Shown here: positions 45,731 to 56,939 of the stretch, in pieces
How positions within the stretch are numbered: the first letter of the stretch is position 1
How the letters are laid out: every line of letters starts with the position of its first letter
Assembly (NCBI GenBank): GCA_017311185.1
Contig: JAESUZ010001525.1
Location: 482,464-546,463, forward strand
From: Proteles cristata cristata
Taxonomy: Eukaryota > Chordata > Mammalia > Carnivora > Hyaenidae
Length of the DNA: 64,000 nucleotides
Direction: 5' to 3'
Made by a program: the position numbers and the translations under genes
The notes under the pieces: generated by a model
What the model was told of the DNA's origin: nothing
What the model saw: only the letters and a program-made list of their open reading frames with translations
Databases searched by the model: none

Positions 45731-46605
45731 AATGTCTACCTTTAGGCATCATCAGTGATGATCCTTGCAACCAATTGTTTTACTCTGGCAACAATATAAA
45801 ATATGTGCTGACGAATGTAGTCAGTAATAGAAGAAAGCATTTTTTTGAGCTTCAAGGAATAATCCAAGTAAAGAGAAAGCTCAGCTTGGAATAATAGTGC
45901 ACAGCCTCTTCATCAATGATTTGTAATTATTTTTACTTTGCTGATTGTATTTTGGGGGATCAGGAAAGCAAAATGATGGCCAGTCATTGAGAAATCAATT
46001 GCTTCACAGCCTGGTTAGTAAGTTGCTCTAAAATTAGCTCATAACCAACCAGAACAGTCAGTTTGATTGACAAAGTGAGAGCCAAACTCGATTATGGCCC
46101 CCTCTCTGTGGCAAAATAAATGGAGAGTCAGGCCACAGATGCAGTGTTGGAGGCTTTTCATAGCATCTGGTTGGATCAATTGTTTATTACTCATTATCCC
46201 TAAATTATTGCTTACCTTAATCTCTACAGTCTCAAATTGTTCTTCATGGTGTTTGATAAATGTCATGGCAGAGACTATATTAACTCAGGAAGCAACTCAG
46301 TCCATTTTGTATAGATAATTCTGATGAATGTGGAGTTTTCCAGAAGTTGAACTGAAAGCCTTATCTTTGTATTTACCTCTCATCGAGACCATATAGAATT
46401 TTCATGCTTTCTTCTTTAGAAAAGGATTAAAATTTTTATCAGATTTTTTTCACAAAAAGTATCTTTGAAATTGAGGATATGTTGTCTTACAGTTTCTTAG
46501 CTTACTAGGAGTTCTTAGTTTTCCTTTTAGACCTAGCATGTACACAAATACACATTAGGGAAATGATTATTTAACTTGTTAGGAAAATATATTTGTGTTT
46601 TTACT
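45731..46605. other. Repeat-free stretch, possible conserved noncoding DNA
   Basis: No repeat recognised from 45.73 to 46.6 kb. The 45,880-46,320 part has mixed-complexity text with blocks such as TTTGTAATTATTTTTACTTT and GATTGACAAAGTGAGAG, reminiscent of vertebrate enhancer-like conserved elements. This is inference from composition only. Confidence 0.3.
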
Positions 46606-46609
46606 CCTA

Positions 46610-46790
46610 GCCAGGAGTTCCCAAGCACATTACAGAAATTTTCATATATAATCTTCACAACATCCTTTTGATTTGTTAATATTATTTGCCTTGCACAAGG
46701 AAATAAATTAGACCAAGCCACACAGCTGATAATTTAATGTTACAACATCCACATTCAAGCACATAGAAATCCATGGAAATTCTCTGCAGA
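46610..46790 (-). repeat. MIR fragment
   Basis: 'cacaacatccttttgatttg' and 'caagccacacagctgataat' are the antisense MIR core and 5' part. Confidence 0.65.
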
Positions 46791-46836
46791 CTCTATGCCT
46801 CGCGTGTTCTGTTTCCTTCTAAACTGTGAGCCTCTT

Positions 46837-47051
46837 TTTTTTTTTAATGTTTATTTATTTGTTTGTTTATTTTTTGAGAGAGAGAGAAAGAGAGAGAGAA
46901 TATAAGCAAAGGAGGGCCAGAGAGAGACACACACACACAGAATCCAAAGCAGGCTCCAGGCTCTGAGCTGTTAGCTCAGAACTCCCTGTGGGATCTCCAT
47001 GACCTGAGCCAAGGTCAGACACTTAACCAACTTAGCCACCAAGATGGCCTT
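46837..47051 (-). repeat. CAN-SINE, middle type
   Basis: 16-bp TSDs at 46821-46836 and 47052-47067, built on ACTGTGAGCCTCTT, differ at one position. Head decayed to CCACCAAGATGGCC. Confidence 0.94.
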
Positions 47052-47326
47052 AGACTGTGAGCCTCTTAAAGGCAGGCTCACGTTTGGACCATAGTATCCC
47101 AGTGATTAATACAGCATTTGCTGTACAATTGACGCAAATATATATTTAAATAAATTGGATTCTAAATTACAAAGGACATCTATTCGAATACTGTCTTTTA
47201 TCATAAATGTTTAAATCAGTGAATTCAGTTTGGTTCTTCAGTGTTATCATTGTTTAGCTTTTATCAGTGTTCAGATTTTTAGTTCTTTAATTTCTATTTT
47301 ACTTTGTGTTCTTAGGAAATTTTTTT

Positions 47327-47643
47327 CTTTCTTTTATTTATTTATTTATTTATTTTTATAGTTTATTGTCAAGTTGGTTTCCATAGAACATCCAGTGCTC
47401 ATCCCCACAAGTGGCCCTCCTCCATGCCCATCTCCTCCCTCCCCCCTACACCCATCAGTCCTCAGTTTGTTCTCAGCATTCATGAGTCTCTCAAGGTTTG
47501 CCTCTTTCCCCCTTCCCAACTATTTACCCCTTTCTTCTCCCCCATGGTTCTCCATTAAGTTCCTCCTAATCCTCCTATATGTGCAAACATATGGTATTTG
47601 TCCTTCTCTGCCTGACTTGTTTTGCTCAGCATAACACCCTCTG
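47327..47643 (-). mobile_element. LINE-1 3' UTR end, minus strand
   Basis: After a TTTA-repeat tail it reads AGTTTATTGTCAAGTTGGTT, then the C-rich complement of the feline LINE-1 3' UTR and TTTGTCCTTCTCTGCCTGAC. It reaches just into the ORF2 end. AGGAAATTTTTTT (left) and AGGAATTTTTTTT (right) are likely TSDs. About 320 bp, 5' truncated. Confidence 0.93.
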
Positions 47644-47656
47644 AGGAATTTTTTTT

Positions 47657-47718
47657 AAGACTTTGCAATATTTGGGAAACATTTTTAAAGACTTTGCAAT
47701 ATTTGGGAAACATTTATT
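47657..47718. repeat. 31-bp tandem duplication
   Basis: AAGACTTTGCAATATTTGGG is the core of a 31-bp unit that occurs twice head to tail, nearly perfect. It lies between a LINE-1 end and a SINE. Confidence 0.93.
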
Positions 47719-47733
47719 TGAGGATATTTTCAA

Positions 47734-47950
47734 AATTTTTAAAATGTTTCATTTATTTCTGAAGAGAGAGAGAGGCAATGTAAGCAGGGGAGGGTCAGAG
47801 AGAGGTGGAGATACAAAATCCGAAACAGGTTCCAGGCTCTGAGCTAGCTGTCAGCACAGAGTCCAACACGGAGCTCGAATCCATGAACTGTGAGATCATG
47901 ACCTGAGCCAAAGTCGGACGCCTAACTGACTGAGCCACCCAGGTGCCCCT
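47734..47950 (-). repeat. CAN-SINE, middle type
   Basis: 18-bp TSDs at 47716-47733 and 47951-47968 (ATTTGAGGATATTTTCAA) differ at one position. Confidence 0.96.
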
Positions 47951-48054
47951 ATTTGGGGATATTTTCAACTAGATAATTTTTTTTGTTGTACCCGAGAGAT
48001 TTTTCAAGTCTCAGATCCTACAGGTTACAACTTCTTTTTACACGCCACTTTTGT

Positions 48055-48280
48055 TTTTGTTTTTTAATTTTTATTTATTTCTAGGAGAGAGAGAGAGAGA
48101 GAGAGAGACAGTGTGAGCAGGGGAGGGTCAGAGAGAGAGGGAGACACAGACTCTGAAATTGGCTCCAGGCTCCGAGCTGGCAGTCAGCACAGATCCTGAC
48201 GCGGGGCTGGAACCCACGAACCGCGAAATCATGACCTAAGCGGAAGTCGGACGCTTAACCGACTAAGCCACCCAGGCGCC
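48055..48280 (-). repeat. CAN-SINE, late type
   Basis: Perfect 10-bp TSDs CCACTTTTGT lie at 48045-48054 and 48281-48290. Late markers TTATTTCTAGGAGAGAG and ACCTAAGCGGAAGTCGG. Confidence 0.96.
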
Positions 48281-48555
48281 CCACTTTTGTATATTTGTTC
48301 TTATTAAGTCCTTTCTAGAACTGGAATATGTTGCAGTTAAGACCTGAGAAAGAAAATAAATTTCCTTAAAAGGCTAATAAGTATTGGCATTTTTTCATAA
48401 AATCATTGTCTTCTCACCAAAAGGCTTCAGAAGGTAATGAAAAAAAAGACTATTCACATCAAAAATAACTTTATTAAAATAGAAAACAAAAATCTAAAGT
48501 CCCATAGTAGGGGAGCTAAGTAAAGAGGAATTAGCTCTTCTAAAAAAATAATTTT

Positions 48556-49201
48556 GGGAGTCGCTGGGTGGCCCAGTCGATTAAGCATCCAACTCCAGCT
48601 GAGGTCATGATCTCACCATTCATGAGTTCAAGCCCCGCATTGGGCTCTGTGCTGACAGCTCAGAGCCTGGAGCCTGCTTCTGATTCTGTGTCCCTCTACC
48701 TGCCCTTCCCACTTGCGGTATGTCTCTCTCTCTCAAAAATATGTAAACATTTATGGAAAGAGCCTAAGTGTCCATCCACGGACTAATGGATCAAGAAGAT
48801 GTGGTTTATCTATACGATGTAATACTACATGGCAATGAGAATGAAATCTGGCCATGTGTTGCAACATGGATGGACCTTGAGGGTGTTATGCTGAGCGAAA
48901 TAAGTCAGGCAGAGAAGGACAAATATCATATGTGTGCACGTATAGGAGGATTAGGAGGAACTTAATGGAGGACCATGGGGGAGAAGAAAGGAGGAAATAG
49001 TGGGGGAAAGGGAGAGAGGCAAACCATGAGAGACTCTCGAATGCTGAGAACAAACTGAGGACTAATGGTTGTGGGGGGGAGAGGGGAGATGGGCGTGGAA
49101 GAGGGCACTTGTGGGGATGAGCACTGGGTGTTCTATGGAAACCAACTTGACAATAAACAATTTAAAAAATATATATATGTAAACATTTAAAAAAATTTTT
49201 T
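48556..49201 (+). repeat. CAN-SINE, middle type, with LINE-1 in its tail
   Basis: The SINE body ends at 48753 and its A-rich tail resumes at 49175. Its own TSDs AAATAATTTT lie at 48546-48555 and 49202-49211. The LINE-1 at 48754-49174 sits in the tail. Confidence 0.94.
48754..49174 (+). mobile_element. Young 5'-truncated LINE-1 in a SINE tail
   Basis: Contains the last codons of ORF2 (translation ends [17 protein letters not shown]), the 3' UTR and tail. Perfect 15-bp TSDs ATATGTAAACATTTA lie at 48739-48753 and 49175-49189. It matches the LINE-1 at 56940-57945 closely. Confidence 0.96.
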
Positions 49202-49211
49202 AAATAATTTT

Positions 49212-49465
49212 GTGTCATATAGTTATCATAAGAATTCTGATTATATGTTATTATATTTTTTAACCATGTGGTTTCCCTAACCAACATGAATGAGTTTTGA
49301 TGGTAGGGAAGTCAATTTGTAGTAACCACAATCTAATGTCTTATTGATGTTGTAGAGTCAAGGACATAAATTCCTTTGTACTACTATTGATGATTCTTAT
49401 TGGAAACCATTATAACATTTTTTTTCTTTTAATAAAGGCAAGGATCACTCAGTAGAGTTTTGTTT
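49212..49465. other. Unique sequence, no feature seen
   Basis: AT-rich, nothing recognised. Confidence 0.4.
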
Positions 49466-49469
49466 TCAT

Positions 49470-49960
49470 TCATTCATCATTTTTCACACTGTGTTGGGCA
49501 GTCTTTCAGGGACTGAAGACACCAAAAATAAAGCATCGGGTCTTCAAAGAGCCTGCAGATTCGTGGACAGACAGCACATTATAATACAAAATGGCATTTG
49601 CGGTAGTGTAGCTACTTATAGAATGGATGCGAATATAAGGAATATGTCCCTATGTATGTTTGGACAAGGTGCAAGAAAGATTCATAGACAAAGCAGGTTC
49701 TAAAACACAGAAATTAAATAAAACAAACAATTGCTTAGAGGCATAAAGGAGCACAGGGTCTTGGAAGATTAGTACAAGAATTTGGTAATAGTAGAATGCA
49801 AGAAAAAGCAATGAGATTAGCAAACCAGATAGCGCCTGAATCATGGAGGGCCTAGACATCTTCCACAGGAATTTGTGTGTAATCCTATGAGCAACAGGGA
49901 ACAGCTGCAGAATTTTGAGCAGAGGAATGACATAATTAGATGCGAATTCTCAATGTCACA
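49470..49960 (+). repeat. Ancient mammalian repeat
   Basis: 'cttcaaagagcctgcagatt', 'ggagggcctagacatcttcc' and 'gagcagaggaatgacataat' follow the same ancient repeat as 36060-36960 in the same direction. Family name uncertain. Confidence 0.5.
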
Positions 49961-50520
49961 TTTTATTTCGGAGAAATGACAATTGTGCTATTGACAATCA
50001 GCCAGTCCTAGCTCATCTCTTCTGTGTCTTATGTTCTGTAACCAGCCCTAGGCTGATGAAAAATCATATCTAGAAGTAAGCATGGCTGTCCCTGTACTAT
50101 AACACAATATTGTAGGGGTAGTTCTTTTGGCCTTCCATAAGCACATTCTCCTTACGTGTCATGCAGTATATTCACTTACTTTCCCTGAGCCTCAGTTCAT
50201 GGATGTACAGGTGACTACTGATCATATATTCCAGAATACAGAGTGATGACATTTGAAGATAAATTGAAAAGTAGAGACCTAATTTTCATTGTGTCCTGTC
50301 CCGATTCCCGATTACTCTTTGCTTTAAAGATGGTAATCATGAACCCCTGAGGGAGGTGTGTCAGATGCAAAGCACCACCGATAAATTAAAGCAGTTTAGC
50401 ACTCCCCACATTAAAAGAACACAGTAAATATATTTGAGAATGTCATGACATATGTATTGTTTTATTGGTACCCATGAACCCAATTTCAAGCTGAGATCCA
50501 GAGGTCATTTTCCACAAGTG
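49961..50520. other. Unique sequence, no feature seen
   Basis: No repeat family or gene recognised. Confidence 0.4.
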
Positions 50521-50524
50521 CTCT

Positions 50525-50985
50525 TGTTTTAAGAAATTTTATTTTAAAATCATTTAGACTTGGGGCACCTGGGTGGCTTAGTCGGTTAAGCGTCCGACTT
50601 TCGCTTAGGTCATGATCTCGTGGTTCGTGGGTTCGAGCCCCATGTCGGGCTCTGTGCTGACCGCCAGCTCAGAGCCTGTAGCCTGTTTCAGTCTGTGACT
50701 CCCTCTCTCTCTGACCCTCCCCTGTTCACGCTGTCTCTCTCTCTCTCTCCTAGAAATAAATAAAAACATTAAAAAAATTTTTTTTTAAATTAAAAAAAAA
50801 TCATTTAGACTCACAGGAAGTTGAAAAAAATAGTACAGAAAGTTCCTATGAACTTTCCTCTGGGTTCCTCTACTAATGTCTTCCGTAATTATAATATTTC
50901 ATCAAAACCAGAAAACTGACTTTGGTACAACACTACTGACTGAACTGTGGATCTTATTCAGATCTCTCGAGGATTTCTATCACCA
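50525..50985 (-). mobile_element. Old LINE-1 3' end, minus strand
   Basis: Split by a SINE. 'aatagtacagaaagttccta', 'tcatcaaaaccagaaaactg' and 'gatcttattcagatctctcg' run in the order of an old LINE-1 3' UTR, reversed. Confidence 0.65.
50561..50796 (+). repeat. CAN-SINE, late type
   Basis: Perfect 15-bp TSDs AAAATCATTTAGACT lie at 50546-50560 and 50797-50811. All late markers present. Confidence 0.97.
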
Positions 50986-50999
50986 AAATTTACCCACAT

Positions 51000-51300
51000 T
51001 TCAGTTCTTCAAGTGCTTCCTGATCCTTTCTGCTTAAACCCTCATAACGTGCTGTTCCATATGCTTTGGGCACTTTTTCCTGTTTAAACAACTCAACCCC
51101 CACACATATTGAATTAATTTTCTAATTTAGATATCTGCCTTCTCTTTCTGTTCCAGCTCATATACCATTTCCTAAGGGAAGCTTTCCCAGAGGCCCCCTC
51201 AATCCCAATAGGTTGTCTCTGCCTGCTGTATACCATCATACCCTTCTGTCCTTCTGCTTCTTGTCATTTAGTATAATTAAAAACAAATAATTCTCTAATT
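51000..51300 (+). repeat. L2 3' region
   Basis: 'tgctgttccatatgctttgg', 'gggaagctttcccagaggcc' and 'cttgtcatttagtataatta' match the L2 3' end in the sense direction. Confidence 0.6.
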
Positions 51301-51475
51301 AGTTTCTTGGCAATATATGAAGTTTGGGATGGTTAATTTTACATGTCAACTTGACAGGGTAGAGAATGCCCCCCCGATAGCTGGTAAAACATGAGTCCTC
51401 ATACTCCTATGTATACAGGGATGTCTCTGGAAGAGGTCAGCATTTGAATCAGTAAACTAAATTAAGAAAGTCATG

Positions 51476-51863
51476 GAGGAGGGCACTTGTGGGGATGAAC
51501 ACTGGGTGTTATATGGAAATCAACTTGACCGTAAACTATGAAAGAAAGGAGAGGAAACATATGATATTTGTCCTTCTCTGACGTATAGGAGGATTAGGAG
51601 GAACTTGATGGAGGAACAAGGGGGAGAAGAAGGGGGGAAATGGTGGGGGAAAGGGAGAGAGGCAAACCATTAGAGACTCTTGAATGCTGACAAAAACTGA
51701 GGACTGACGGATGTGGGGGGGAGGGGGGGATGGGCATGGAGGAGGACACTTGTGGGGATGAGCACTGAGTGTTATGTGGAAACTAATTTGACAATAAACT
51801 ATTTGTAAAAAAAAAAAAAAGAAAAAAAAAAGAAAGGAGAGGAGAGGAAAAGGGAAGGAAAAG
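51476..51863 (+). mobile_element. LINE-1 3' end, itself hosting a second LINE-1
   Basis: Only about 65 bp of 3' UTR (CACTTGTGGGGATGAACACT, CAACTTGACCGTAAACTATG) and a purine-rich tail. TSDs AGAAAGTCATG lie at 51465-51475 and 51864-51874. The second LINE-1 sits in the tail. Confidence 0.93.
51556..51828 (+). mobile_element. LINE-1 3' end with 5' inversion
   Basis: TSDs AAAGAAAGGAGAGGA lie at 51541-51555 and 51829-51843. Bases 51556-51580 are the reverse complement of the LINE-1 stretch that normally lies just upstream of 51581. From 51581 the sequence is in sense (ACGTATAGGAGGATTAGG) through the 3' UTR to the poly-A. This is the signature of twin priming. Confidence 0.94.
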
Positions 51864-52168
51864 AGAAAGTCATGCTCACCAGTGTGGGTGGGTGCTATCC
51901 AATTCATTGAAAACCCCAATAGAACAAAAAGTAGGAGGAAGGATGATTTCTGCTTTCTCTGCTTGAATAGAGATATCTGTCTTTTCCTGCCCTTAGACAT
52001 TGGTGCTCCTAGATCTTGCGCTTTGGGATTTGGACTTACATCATCAGCTCTCTTTGTTCTTAGGTCCCTGGGTTCTTAGTTCATAAATGTGTATATATAT
52101 ATCTATCTAGATATATGTATCTCCTTTTGGTTCTTTCTTTCTGGAGATTCCTGACTTATACACAGATG

Positions 52169-53325
52169 GAAAAATTAACCAAGTGTTATTTTAGGGTCTT
52201 TTAGTTTATCATGAAAGAAAAAGATGTTTCTTCACTCTCTAAGAAAACAGGGCCCTCCTCATAGATAGTGATCTCAAGTCAGCCCTCCCTTGAAAATCCA
52301 TAAATTACATTGGAACACAATGGGATGACATGTAAAGGTTGACTTAGAGTGTTTAATATTTTTGGTAAAGGAAATGTTTCATTACTCCCTTTGACCTGGG
52401 AGCTCCTTCAATACAAAGGAACTTATCTAATGAACAATGAGAATTTCTCTACTATTGCTGGAGAACATGGAAGAAATGCACATGGAAGGGTATTCATTCT
52501 CATTCAATTTTTGCTGATGAAGAGAAGGCAAGTGAATGAAATTAGCAAATGCATTATTCATTCTTGTACTCACCCATCCATCTGTATTCAACAAATCCTG
52601 CTACAGCAAAAGTTCTGGTTTATGTGCTCCAAGGAATATATGAATAAAGTTAAATTCATGGCCAAATAGAACTTGCAGCAGAGAAAGAATATAAAAAATC
52701 ATGTGAGGTTATGGGAAGCTGAGTGCAATAGAAACAAACAGGAATTTAAAAGTACGCATTGAAACTTATCACACACACACAAATCTGTGACTATGTATGG
52801 TGATGCATATTAACTACATTTCTTGTGGTGATTATCTCTGAATAGGTCCAACTGTGGAATCATGACATTTTACACCTGAAAGTAGTATACTGTTTATGTC
52901 AAATATACCTAAATGAAAAATAAACTAATAAGCAAAAAAGCAAGCTTATGGATGTGGGTTGGTGCTTGCTAGGGGCATGAGTGGTAGTAGAATGGGTTAA
53001 GGGGGTTAACATACAAACTTCCAGTTATACATAAGCCATGGAGATGTAATGTATGGCAGGGTCACTGTAGTTCTTGATACCATGTTGTACATTGAAAGTT
53101 GCTAGGAGAGTAGATTTTAAGTTTTCATCATAAGAAAAAAATGGTAACTCTGGTGCCAGGTGTTCTTACTGTGGTGACCATATCCTAATATATACAAATG
53201 CCTAATCACTACGTTGTACACCAGAAGCTAACAGAATGTTATATGTCAGTTGCAACTAATATTTTATACAAGAGGTAAAGAGGGGAGAAAAAGTGCATGT
53301 TGGGGTGTTAGACATATCTTTCTCA
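52169..53325. other. Unique sequence
   Basis: No named repeat. A 106-codon frame at 52349-52669 has no recognisable motif and is not called. Confidence 0.4.
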
Positions 53326-53329
53326 TATC

Positions 53330-53500
53330 TTGAATCTGTTTCTGTCACATTAAACCAACCCCTCTAACCTTTACTCTCCTCTTCTGTTAAGTGAATTTAA
53401 TAATATAACTTAATTGTGGGGTTCAGAGAATCTAATGAGATTGGGAGCCAAAAAAAGCTATTTTTGTAGTGCCAGGCACATAGTAATATCTTTTGTTTTT
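53330..53500 (+). repeat. MIR fragment
   Basis: 'cccctctaacctttactctc' and 'gtagtgccaggcacatagta' follow the MIR order to its 3' end. Confidence 0.65.
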
Positions 53501-55783
53501 TGTTTCTTATGAGCTTGGTTTGTATCAAACTTTTGCTACAAATATCTACTACTTTAATTTTCACTAAAATATTCTTAGTTGCTTCAACAAAACTAAAAAA
53601 AAAAATTGATCTTGCATAAATGGCAAATGAGCTATATTGAGAAAAGACACTGGGCTTTTGCCCAGGCTATTGCATCCACTTTTTTTACCCTGGCTCAAAG
53701 TGAGTGCTATTTAAATTCATACCACAACACTATGACAAATTATACAAATTATGGACCCTTCAGGGTCACTTACGAAGACTTGAAACTGAAAGTGTTCAAT
53801 TCACAGCGAAGCCAAGGATCTGCTTGTACATAATTACATATACCTCAAGCAAGCAAGTGATAAATGCCAGTCAAGAAGACGGATCAGGTGTGCAGGAAGT
53901 CAGAGGAGGGAAAGATTGCATTTTAAGAAGCTATTCAAGGCTGTGACGAGAATGTCCTTCTCACAAAGCACATATTTATTTCTTACCATTTGATAACTGA
54001 ACTCAGTTATGATGGAACTGGTTTGAGTCCTCAGAGTTGTATGAAATGGAAACTTGTCCTGTATGCGTTGTTTGTTTCTTAGTTTCTGGTGTCCCAAGAG
54101 AAGAGGGGAAACCTCTCTAAAAATGCTGATTTGAATAGTAAACAGTCGTCACTGATTACCAGCAAAATAGTAATCATGAGAGTTACCATGTTCTGGATAC
54201 TTTGTGTCACAAAATGTGGTATCCCAGAATTTTGGATTACCCAGACAAATCCTGAGTTTTCCTCAAAGAGCATTACCAACATTTCAACTCTATCACATAA
54301 ATGTGTAACTTGTTGAAGCTACAATTATTATTGCTGTCATTTTTTAAAAACATTATTTTGTAGCCAATAAAGCAGGAAGAACATAATCTATATAAAGAAA
54401 ATTAAGTTGTTCTTCTTATATCTGTTAATGCATTTTACACAAGTCACCATACGGATTTTCAAATATTAAGAGTGTATGTCTAGGCCAATCTGATTTAAAG
54501 TATAGGCTGGGCGTCATACATGAAATTCATGTTGGGAAATGTTGGGGAGCCCCACAAAGGAACAGACACCCTTTCTCCAGAGCACATGAAACTGAGCCTA
54601 GAGGAGACACCCTCCTGATGGCTGATAGGGAGACGCAGGCAGTGCATATTGAAACTGTCACATGACTCTGTTACAAACAGAGGAAATAGCACTGACTTAA
54701 AAGGGAGCCCCAGATTGAAGCCAGAAGGGCAGATGTTCTGAATTACAGGCTTTGATTACAGTCTTGTTTTTTCTCAGGGTACATAGCCTGCCACAAGCTG
54801 AGTTGTAGTGAGGTTTTATGGAGTCAAAGGTGGTTAAAATTTTTTCTCAAGTATTGCATAGGAGGATGAATGATGTCAGAACAATGACAGTATTTATTAA
54901 ACAACCAAATTTGCATTATGAAAATTCTGCTACTTTGACTAGTTTTCTCATTATGTTGAGGACTATTGAAAACTTGTGAAACATTCTGCACTGGTTCTTG
55001 AATGGAACTGCATGACCAGAGAGCTCTTCAGAACTGCAGATAACTAAAACCCTCAAGGGGTGTGATTGAAATAATCCTGAAAGGTGTCTGTGCTCTAGGA
55101 TTTCTAAAACATTCTCCTCTAATGAATATACAATGCACCCAGTGTTAAGAACCATAGGTCTACAGCTAGGGAAACATTTCTCTCCCTCTGTTACTGTTTT
55201 CATCTAGAAACTGTCCAGTGCTCAAAGCCATATCTTACATCAGTGCACATGGGTGCTTCCTTTCACAAGTAGCATGGATATTTAGTGCCAGACCATCTGA
55301 GGCTTGAAGAATGTACTACAAAATAAATTCAGCAAAATCTCTTTCCTGTTTGCCTGACTGTTCACTGAGCCAAGAGAGAATTTTATATGGGGCAGTGGGA
55401 GATCTACTTCCAACACTGTATGAGTAGATGTCTCACTGTTATCCAAAGGGTTAAAGTATGTCCCAAATGACTAACGGCCATACTCCCTTCAAAGCCGACA
55501 GCTGGAAAAGATTTAAAAGGCAGCCAAGGCATAATGTTTGTAGTAATTTAGAGCTCCCCATTTGAAAACAGGACATCAATGACTGCAGTGTGAATTTGCT
55601 GAAAGAATAACAGAAAAAAAAACTTAACATCTGGCAAGCCATAAAATGGATACATCATTACCAGAAAATATGATGGAGCTTGGCAGGTAAAGAGAGTGTA
55701 AAAAAAAAAAAATCTAAACAGGAGAAAATAAGATGGGAATTTAATCCGTAAATCCTGCCAATTGATGACAACAGTCGTGGTGG
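53501..55783. other. Longest stretch free of recognised repeats
   Basis: About 2.3 kb with no recognised SINE, LINE or LTR. No splice-flanked coding frame with a recognisable domain is visible. It could be unique noncoding DNA under constraint or merely a gap between insertions. Confidence 0.4.
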
Positions 55784-55805
55784 TGATGATGATGATGATG
55801 ATGAT
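55784..55805. repeat. (GAT)n microsatellite
   Basis: Seven trinucleotide units directly at the LINE-1 3' junction. Confidence 0.95.
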
Positions 55806-56939
55806 ATTCTTTTTAATTTGTTACGGACACACAATGCTATGTTATTTTCAGGTATACAGCATATTGATTGGATAATTCTGTACATTACTCAGTGCTCACT
55901 ACCGTAAGTGTAGTCCTCCTCTGTCACCATACAATGTTATTTCAGTATTGCTGACTACATTCCCTATGCTGTACTTGTCATTTTTGTGACTTATTTTGTA
56001 ACTGGAAGTCTCTCTTAATCTCTTTCACATATTTCACCCATACGACCCCACACATGCCCTCTGGCAACCACTAGCTTATTGTCCATATTTAAGAATCTGT
56101 TTGTCCTTTCGTTTTTTGTTTGTTTTTTTTAGATTCCACATGTAAGTGAAATCAAAGGGTTTATAACTGTCTCTATCTGACTTATTTCCCTGAACATCAT
56201 GCCCTCTAGGTCTATCCATGTTGTCACAAATGGCAAGATCTCATTCTTTATCATGTCTTTATCCGTGGGTGGTTACTTGGGCTGGTTGTTATGTCCTGGG
56301 TATTATAAATAAGGCTGCCATGAACACACAGGTGCATATATCTTTTCAAAATACTTTTGAATAATTTGTTTTTGTTTTATTTGAGTAAATAGTAATGGGA
56401 TTAATGAGTTATATGATATTCTATTTTTAATTTTTAGAGGAAACTTCATACTGTTTTCCACAGTAGCTGCACCCGTTTTCATTCTCACCCACAATGTATA
56501 AGAGTTCCCTCTTCTCCACATCCTCATCAACACTTATTATCTCTTACCTTTTTAATCCTAGCCATTCTGACAGGTGTTAGGTGATATCATAGTTGGATTT
56601 GCATTTCCCTGATGATAAGTGATGTTGAGTATCTTGTCATTTGTCTCTTGGGCACCTATATGTCTCCCCTTGGAAAAAATGTCTCTTTGGGTCCTTTGCC
56701 CATTTTTTAATCAGATTGGGTTTTTTGGTGTTATATAAGTTCTTTATCTATTTTGGATATTAATCCCTTATGAGATGCATTATTTGCAAGTATCTTCTAC
56801 CATTCTGTAGCTTGCATTGTTGTTTCTGTTGTTGTTGATTCTGTTCTGTTGTTGGTTCCCTTTCCTGTGCAGCAGCTTATTACTTTGGCGTAGTCTCAAT
56901 CATTTATGGTTTTTAAACTTTTTAAAATATTCTTGTTTA

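Larger units (their letters stand above)
51328..52168 (+). repeat. Ancient interspersed repeat hosting two LINE-1 ends
   Basis: 'gggatggttaattttacatg', 'tgtgggtgggtgctatccaa', 'catcagctctctttgttctt' and 'ctggagattcctgacttata' follow a repeat familiar across mammals that runs from 'ggttaattttatgtgtcaac' to 'ctggagaaccctgactaata'. I cannot name the family securely. The LINE-1 at 51476-51863 splits it. Confidence 0.55.

Noticed and set aside
51536..52000. A 154-codon frame on the minus strand
   Set aside because: It runs across the complement of two LINE-1 3' UTRs and a poly-A; its proline/serine/phenylalanine-rich text comes from G/A-rich DNA read backwards.
52349..52669. A 106-codon frame in unique DNA
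   Set aside because: No domain, no visible splice context and low-complexity AT-rich codons; frames of this length are expected by chance over 64 kb in six frames.
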